Source: Bacteroidota bacterium (GTDB lineage: Bacteria > Bacteroidota > Bacteroidia > Cytophagales > Cyclobacteriaceae). From it: a stretch of 8,901 bases of DNA. Each line of letters begins with the position of its first letter. The stretch's first letter is position 1. The position numbers were made by a program, and so were the translations under genes. The notes beneath the pieces are model-generated. The model searched no databases. It worked only from the letters and a program-made list of their open reading frames with translations, and had not been told where the DNA came from. The stretch is from NCBI GenBank assembly GCA_023393375.1, contig JAEWLI010000063.1, positions 1 through 8,901 of the forward strand. The letters are read 5' to 3'. Positions 4,997-8,901 of this stretch are shown one piece after another.

Positions 4997-6004
4997 TTAC
5001 ATCAATTCCCGGAACATGATATACACCGCCATTATCAAAACAAACCATCCAAAACTTTTTTTGAGTCTTTCCCCTGAAATATATTTTGAAGCATAAGTCC
5101 CTACAAATATGCCTAAAACAGCCAATCCAGTAAATATGGTTAAGAATGACCAGTCTATTTGTTGGCGGCTTACGTCTCCTAAAAATCCAATTAACGATTT
5201 CGTAGCTATAATAAGCAGGGACGTGCCAACTGCCAATTTCATAGGCAATTTGGCCAATAAAACCAATGCGGGAATGATTAAAAATCCCCCACCAGCACCC
5301 ACGATTCCGGTGATTGTACCGACTATTGTCCCTTCTGCAACAATTACCGGATAATTAAATTGGGTTTTTGTTTCAGGTTCATCAGTTTGGGGTATCGGAT
5401 TCTTCTTTCCTTTTATCATAGAAAATGATGAAACAAACATGATGATTGAAAAGAATATCATCACGGCTGTATTTTTTGTTAATATAAATCCATTCAAAGA
5501 AAATAGTGTCTCAGGTATCGAAGGTATAATAAACTGTCGCATAAGAAATACCATGATGATCGCTGGTATCGCCAACCACATTACCCTATAAAAACGAATG
5601 TCTTTCTTTCGTATTCGCTTGACAAAAATCACAAGTCCAATGACCATTAAGATGATAAAGGTCAGGATGATCAGGTTATTGGAAGTAATATCAAAATTTC
5701 CTATTGAAATAATTTTCTCCGGAATGGAGGGCATCAAAAATTTTCTGGTAGCAAAAACCGCAAATAAAGAGGGGACCGCAAAAACAATTGCCGCCCTGTA
5801 ATTCAGCAATCCTGCCTTCATATAGTTTAATGATCCCACTGCCGATGAAATCCCCACTACAAAAAGTGAATAACCAGTGGCCAATACAGGATCTATTCCA
5901 AATAAATATACAAATACCGGAACTGCAAGAATTGAACCTCCCCCACCTATCAACCCTAAAGTAAATCCTATAATTATAGCGGCTAAAAACCCTAAAACGA
6001 TCAT
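4997..6004 (-). CDS. TauE/SafE family membrane transporter with internal duplication
   Basis: A 335-aa polytopic inner-membrane protein of the TauE/SafE (COG0730) family, whose members are linked to export of sulfite, sulfonates or other small organic anions. Both family half-repeats show the glycine signature: GLIGGGGS at residues 17-24 and GIVGAGGG at 233-240, each followed by a proline-containing helix and a 'PVLATGYSLFVV' (39-50) or 'MKLAVGTSLLII' (255-266) motif. It is longer than the usual 250-270 residues because residues about 70-136 and 140-203 are two diverged copies of one segment (see the separate entry). There is no signal peptide, as expected. The ATG at 6004 starts directly in the first membrane helix. 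It lies 176 bp downstream of the OFA-type transporter gene on the same strand, with a hairpin between, so co-transcription is possible but not shown. No sulfur-metabolism gene is in view, so the substrate is unknown. Confidence 0.88.
   Translation of the reverse strand: MIVLGFLAAIIIGFTLGLIGGGGSILAVPVFVYLFGIDPVLATGYSLFVVGISSAVGSLNYMKAGLLNYRAAIVFAVPSLFAVFATRKFLMPSIPEKIISIGNFDITSNNLIILTFIILMVIGLVIFVKRIRKKDIRFYRVMWLAIPAIIMVFLMRQFIIPSIPETLFSLNGFILTKNTAVMIFFSIIMFVSSFSMIKGKKNPIPQTDEPETKTQFNYPVIVAEGTIVGTITGIVGAGGGFLIIPALVLLAKLPMKLAVGTSLLIIATKSLIGFLGDVSRQQIDWSFLTIFTGLAVLGIFVGTYASKYISGERLKKSFGWFVLIMAVYIMFRELM
5396..5797 (-). repeat. Internal tandem duplication within the TauE/SafE protein
   Basis: Residues 70-136 and 140-203 align along their whole length. 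Shared landmarks are an arginine start, a 'F(A)VPSLFAVF' / 'LAIPAIIMVF' helix, then RKFLMPSIPE (87-96) against RQFIIPSIPE (156-165), then a polar turn (FDITSNN / FILTKNT), a second hydrophobic helix, and a basic end (RIRKK / IKGKK). The periodicity is 69 residues. The copies differ clearly in DNA (coordinates 5597-5797 and 5396-5587), so the duplication is old. It would add one helical hairpin and keep the overall topology. Confidence 0.65.
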
Positions 6005-6044
6005 GAAGTAAAAAATTGTAATGTCTTATTCCTATAACGAATAT

Positions 6045-6070
6045 TATGAATATATGTTTATTTATTCATA
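6045..6070. promoter_or_regulatory. Inverted repeat upstream of the TauE/SafE gene
   Basis: TATGAATA (6045-6052) and TATTCATA (6063-6070) form a perfect 8-bp dyad with a 10-nt spacer, 41-66 bp before the TauE/SafE start codon. Spacing of about two helical turns between half-site centres suits a dimeric repressor such as an ArsR-type regulator, which often controls TauE/SafE genes, but no regulator gene is present here. AT-rich composition lowers its weight. Confidence 0.3.
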
Positions 6071-6080
6071 TGTTAATAAT

Positions 6081-6106
6081 CCCGAAAACCTTGAAATAAC
6101 TTCGGG
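6081..6106 (-). terminator. Weak hairpin downstream of the OFA transporter gene
   Basis: CCCGAA (6081-6086) pairs with TTCGGG (6101-6106) around a 14-nt loop. Read on the minus strand it is followed by ATTATTAA, a poor U-tract. It lies 75-100 bp beyond the stop of the major facilitator gene and before TauE/SafE, so it may partly end the upstream operon. The loop is long and the stem short. Confidence 0.35.
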
Positions 6107-6148
6107 TTGATTCTGCATCCAAAATCACAAATCCTTATTTGCGTATGA

Positions 6149-6176
6149 TGAATTCTGAATCATGAATTACGAATAT
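6149..6176. repeat. Four degenerate 7-bp tandem repeats (TGAATTA type)
   Basis: Four consecutive heptamers are read as TGAATTC, TGAATCA, TGAATTA and CGAATAT. The array begins 4 bp after the stop codon of the minus-strand OFA transporter gene and lies between that stop and the hairpin at 6081-6106. On the minus strand the repeated core is ATTCA plus two variable bases, close to the core of the array at 4248-4289. Confidence 0.55.
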
Positions 6177-6180
6177 TGTA

Positions 6181-7401
6181 TTAAGCTGTGACCAACTCCT
6201 CTTGTTTTTGTGGGGTTTTCACCGATTTGATCATAATTGCACCCAACACTAACATACCTGCAGCAATGATATAGGACAAGGTATAATTACCAGTTTGATC
6301 AGCTACTATACCACCCAACAATGGACCTACTACCCCAGCTATGCCCCATCCTGTGAAAATCAAGCCATAATTCACACCAAGATTTTTTATGCCAAAGAAA
6401 TCTGCTGTTGTGGCAGGGAATAATGAGAACAAAGCACCATATGCTAGTCCGGCAACAGCGGAACCAACTATCAGACCCGGAATACTGGCGTAATAAATAA
6501 AGCCAACCATATTTACTGCCTGAATCAAAAACACCATCAACATAGCTGTGGTGCGGCCTAATTTATCAGACAATAACCCACCAATTACTCTACCAAGCGC
6601 ATTAAATACAGATAAAATAACCACCAGTATAAAACCTGCCTGCCATCCAGCCTGAGTAGCTGCAATACTTGCCAAGTGTCCCAACAACATTAAACCAGCT
6701 GTTCCGGCAAGCATATAAGCCAGCCATAAAATATAGAATTGTTTGGTTTTAATCATAAAAGACCATTCCATGTCCAGTATTGCTGATAGTGGTTTGGATT
6801 GGGATATTGGTTTTTTTGGCAAATAATCGGCGGGAGGGTTTACGAGGAAAAGGGAAAAGATCAGTGTAATTACAATTGCTATTATGCCTAAAATAATAAA
6901 AGCCTCTTTTATCCCATATGTGCCAATAAGATACTCAGTCAATGGTGCTATATAAACAGGGGATAAACCCACACCTGAAACCACAATCCCTGAGATCAAA
7001 CCCTTTTTAGACGGATCGAACCACTTGATTGCGCAAGGTGTTGTGGCAGCATATCCCAACCCAATTCCTATACCACCCACAACACCGAATGTCACCATCA
7101 TGATCAATGGACTGAGTGCAAAACCAGAAGCCAGTAATCCAAACCCAAATAATAAACCTCCCGTTAAAGCTACCTTTCTTGGGCCGATTTTATCCTGTGC
7201 TCTACCTGCAAAAATTGTAGAGAAGGCCAATATGGCTACTGCTACGGTATAAGGCAGGGATGCATCTGTATTTGTCCAGCCCCAATCTACCACCATGGCT
7301 TTTTTCAATATACTCCAGGAATATAAGATACCAACCACCAGATTAATAGCGAATGCTGAAACTACGATCAGCCATCCTTTGGAAACAATAGATTTGGTCA
7401 T
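6181..7401 (-). CDS. Major facilitator superfamily transporter, OFA (oxalate/formate antiporter) type
   Basis: A 406-aa inner-membrane permease with about twelve hydrophobic helices. OFA features are the opening INLVVGILYSWSIL (19-32), the first MFS motif A GRAQDKIGPRK (66-76), its second-half counterpart GRVIGGLLSDKLGR (270-283), and the helix 10-11 block from YGALFSLFPATTADFFG through NYGLIFTGWGIAG (321-356). Known family members carry small carboxylates such as oxalate, formate or lactate; the substrate here cannot be read from the sequence. The gene starts 12 bp after the stop of the outer-membrane barrel gene, so the two almost certainly share a transcript, suggesting a matched outer- and inner-membrane route for one compound. 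The product ends in a short hydrophilic tail (KTPQKQEELVTA). The ATG at 7401 gives a normal N-terminus just before the first helix. No metabolic enzyme is encoded nearby to point to the compound. Confidence 0.9.
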   Translation of the reverse strand: MTKSIVSKGWLIVVSAFAINLVVGILYSWSILKKAMVVDWGWTNTDASLPYTVAVAILAFSTIFAGRAQDKIGPRKVALTGGLLFGFGLLASGFALSPLIMMVTFGVVGGIGIGLGYAATTPCAIKWFDPSKKGLISGIVVSGVGLSPVYIAPLTEYLIGTYGIKEAFIILGIIAIVITLIFSLFLVNPPADYLPKKPISQSKPLSAILDMEWSFMIKTKQFYILWLAYMLAGTAGLMLLGHLASIAATQAGWQAGFILVVILSVFNALGRVIGGLLSDKLGRTTAMLMVFLIQAVNMVGFIYYASIPGLIVGSAVAGLAYGALFSLFPATTADFFGIKNLGVNYGLIFTGWGIAGVVGPLLGGIVADQTGNYTLSYIIAAGMLVLGAIMIKSVKTPQKQEELVTA

Positions 7402-7413
7402 GTATATAAATGT

Positions 7414-8634
7414 TTAGAATGAAATGTAACTTGAAAGCAGAAATCTGGTATTAGCCGTTCTGCGGGTGTTTATAACGGTAGCCTTGGGTCCAATTTCTCC
7501 AAAAGCTGCTCCTGTATGTTCTATTTCTACACCTACGTTTAATTTTCCGAAAGGAATGATTATTCGTGGTGAGATCCGATAGAGATAATCAATATTCTGG
7601 CACCTGGAATTCGGTACACTTACAATTTCATCTTCAGCACCAAGATTTTTAGAATAACCAGCAAATATTCCTACTTGTATTGTAGAATTGGTATGAATTT
7701 CCCCCCATACCGAATAATTATGGATTGGTGTATAACTCACGATTCCTTTGTTCACGTCTACAACAGCTTTTACTGCATAACTGCTAATTTGTACCACATC
7801 ATAAAGATTTTCACCTAAGACCCCCTCCAATTTGGCAGTAATGCCTTTATTCTTAAATTTAAGAAATGCGATTCCCGATAATCCGCTTACTTTTTCGTCT
7901 GTTTTATAACTACTATCAGTTAATAATTTAGGAAGAATAGTTTTCCAGGAACCACCTATTCCTGCCACAAATTCCTTTTCTTCATCCTTTATTTGATAAT
8001 GAACCTGCGCGTGCATATCTGGAATACCCGAATTTCGGAGTGCTTCACTACCACCTACACTGGTGTATTCTTTTTGTTGGCCAACAGCAGCTGCCAAAAA
8101 ACGCAGTGAGCCCACATTGTGCGTATAACGGATCTGTGGGCTTCGAGAGAATGGAATGAACGGCACTCCGGTATTAAACGAAACAGTGCCGGGATAACAA
8201 TCCAGTGTAAACAAGGGATTCCAGTATTGCCCCATCAGGAGTTCGGATTGGCGAAAGTTTAATTTTATATAAGCATGTCGGAGGCGGATAGAGTTAACAT
8301 TTTCATTGGCCTGCCCGAAAAAATCACCTTCCAAAAGAGCTGATATTTTGACACCCTGGTATTCAATTCCAGACAAGGAAACCCCTGCCCGACTTTGCAC
8401 GGAAAGCATATTGAAACTTCCTTTGGCATTGATGTCTTTTCCATCAGGATCAAGTTTTACTGGCTCAGGCCAAAGCAGAAAATGCCTGTCACGTGCACCT
8501 ACAATTTGCCGGGTATCGTAGAAAAAGTCAGTTTTGACTAATCCACTGAATTTAATAACCGGTTTATTTTCTTCTTGCGCAAATCCGGGCACAATTGTAG
8601 CACACCAAATTATAATAAGTAACGTATGTTTCAT
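7414..8634 (-). CDS. Outer-membrane beta-barrel protein, porin-like (possibly DcaP-like)
   Basis: A 406-aa exported protein with a signal peptide (MKHTLLIIIWCATIVPGFA, cut before QEEN) and a mature part built of alternating polar and aromatic/hydrophobic strands with many Gly, Tyr and Phe turns. It ends in an aromatic residue (LLSSYISF), the usual outer-membrane insertion signal. The first strands (IKFSGLVKTDFFYDTRQ), a 'SRAGVSLSG' strand, the 'GDFFG..NENVNSIRLRHAY' stretch and 'GQYWNPLF' resemble the DcaP-type or phosphate-porin-like barrels of Gram-negative bacteria, which admit small anions; that sub-family call is moderate. It is the first gene of a pair with the OFA transporter 12 bp downstream. 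Upstream 138 bp are gene-free; on the minus strand TATCTTGG lies near a promoter position about 40 nt before the ATG but has no convincing partner element. It is not a SusC- or TonB-type receptor: there is no plug domain and it is too short. Confidence 0.8.
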   Translation of the reverse strand: MKHTLLIIIWCATIVPGFAQEENKPVIKFSGLVKTDFFYDTRQIVGARDRHFLLWPEPVKLDPDGKDINAKGSFNMLSVQSRAGVSLSGIEYQGVKISALLEGDFFGQANENVNSIRLRHAYIKLNFRQSELLMGQYWNPLFTLDCYPGTVSFNTGVPFIPFSRSPQIRYTHNVGSLRFLAAAVGQQKEYTSVGGSEALRNSGIPDMHAQVHYQIKDEEKEFVAGIGGSWKTILPKLLTDSSYKTDEKVSGLSGIAFLKFKNKGITAKLEGVLGENLYDVVQISSYAVKAVVDVNKGIVSYTPIHNYSVWGEIHTNSTIQVGIFAGYSKNLGAEDEIVSVPNSRCQNIDYLYRISPRIIIPFGKLNVGVEIEHTGAAFGEIGPKATVINTRRTANTRFLLSSYISF

Positions 8635-8772
8635 GGAAATTCCTGAGATGTTTTAAGAAATCTGGTGCCAAGATAATTAAACCATCAGGAAATTAATATG
8701 AGAAAAATCAGTTGAATTGAAAATTTGAAGATTGATCTTAAGGTTTCAGGTAACTTTTTATTGCTTATTTTA

Positions 8773-8898
8773 TTATGGTTCTACCCTCATTTTAATGGTA
8801 TAGGTTAAGACCGCCAAGGAAAAACAATACCACGCTCCTAAAATTTTTAAACTTTCTATAGCCCCGTCCAATGGTTTTAAGTTCTTGGATTTTTCCAT
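8773..8898 (-). CDS. Short ORF at the right edge, possible small membrane protein or C-terminus of a larger gene
   Basis: From an ATG at 8898 the minus strand reads 41 codons to a TAA at 8773-8775. The product starts MEKSKNLKPLDGAIESLKIL, continues as a hydrophobic stretch (GAWYCFSLAVLTYTIKM) that could form one membrane helix, and ends RVEP. The codon before the ATG is TTA and the window then ends, so the frame may continue upstream and this may be only the tail of a longer protein. It lies 138 bp upstream of the porin gene in the same direction. No family recognised. Confidence 0.3.
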   Translation of the reverse strand: MEKSKNLKPLDGAIESLKILGAWYCFSLAVLTYTIKMRVEP

Positions 8899-8901
8899 TA
8901 A

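Noticed and set aside
8664..8690. Promoter for the porin gene (TATCTTGG on the minus strand)
   Set aside because: One mismatch to TAnnTTTG, but no TTTG at the right spacing upstream.
8711..8738. Third possible heptamer array upstream of the porin gene
   Set aside because: Only two of four units (TTGAAGA, TTGATCT) fit the repeat, and it lies upstream of a gene rather than after a stop codon, so chance in AT-rich DNA is likely.
4297..8898. 61-aa or 41-aa small proteins as the known small subunit of MFS/OFA transporters
   Set aside because: Neither has the short 'AW..V..PL..G' type helix I associate with that family, and neither is directly next to the OFA gene.

Overview
This is an AT-rich window, most likely chromosomal DNA of a member of the Bacteroidetes (Bacteroidota). 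The evidence is a dipeptidyl-peptidase III (family M49) made as a lipoprotein, the Bacteroidetes flavour of an RHS/YD-repeat protein ('AYLNFLFFDKN', 'FIDPDGMDG'), the absence of clear Shine-Dalgarno sequences, and TTTG / TA-rich promoter-like elements. No rRNA, tRNA, CRISPR array, transposase or replication origin was seen.

Layout from left to right. Positions 1-133 hold no assignable gene; all three + frames close by position 51, so a + strand gene may end there. A 14-bp perfect stem with T-tracts on both sides (134-169) looks like a shared bidirectional terminator. On the minus strand, 181-2229 encodes the M49 peptidase. Next (2380-4051, minus) comes a small accessory islet: the truncated, rearranged C-terminal end of an RHS-type polymorphic toxin with a HEAGH zinc-peptidase-like motif, followed by a 186-aa exported protein of unknown family that is placed like an immunity protein. 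Repeat-rich intergenic DNA (a palindromic dispersed-type repeat, a hairpin and a heptamer array) bounds the islet on its upstream side (4060-4296). A 61-aa single-pass membrane protein (4297-4482, minus) and a DUF2007-type protein with an added zinc ribbon (4553-4987, plus) diverge from a 70-bp region with a perfect 12-bp palindrome. The right half carries three transport genes on the minus strand: an outer-membrane beta-barrel (7414-8634), an OFA-type major facilitator 12 bp downstream (6181-7401), and a TauE/SafE permease (4997-6004). The right edge holds a short, possibly truncated ORF (8773-8898).

How the parts may work together. The barrel and the major facilitator form a tight pair that could move a small organic anion across both membranes; TauE/SafE may export a sulfur-containing or C2 product of the same metabolism, but it is separated from them by 176 bp with a hairpin and may be independent. 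The RHS/immunity islet is the least ordinary part. The toxin gene has lost its 5' end, appears to have lost the RHS core through an internal deletion, and stops at a TAG beyond which the same frame stays open for 26 coding-like codons, ending 1 nt before the ATG of the next gene. I read it as an eroding toxin-immunity module whose immunity gene is still intact. The other structural surprise is a diverged internal tandem duplication inside the TauE/SafE protein. Family assignments come from reading the translated sequence; no database search was run.
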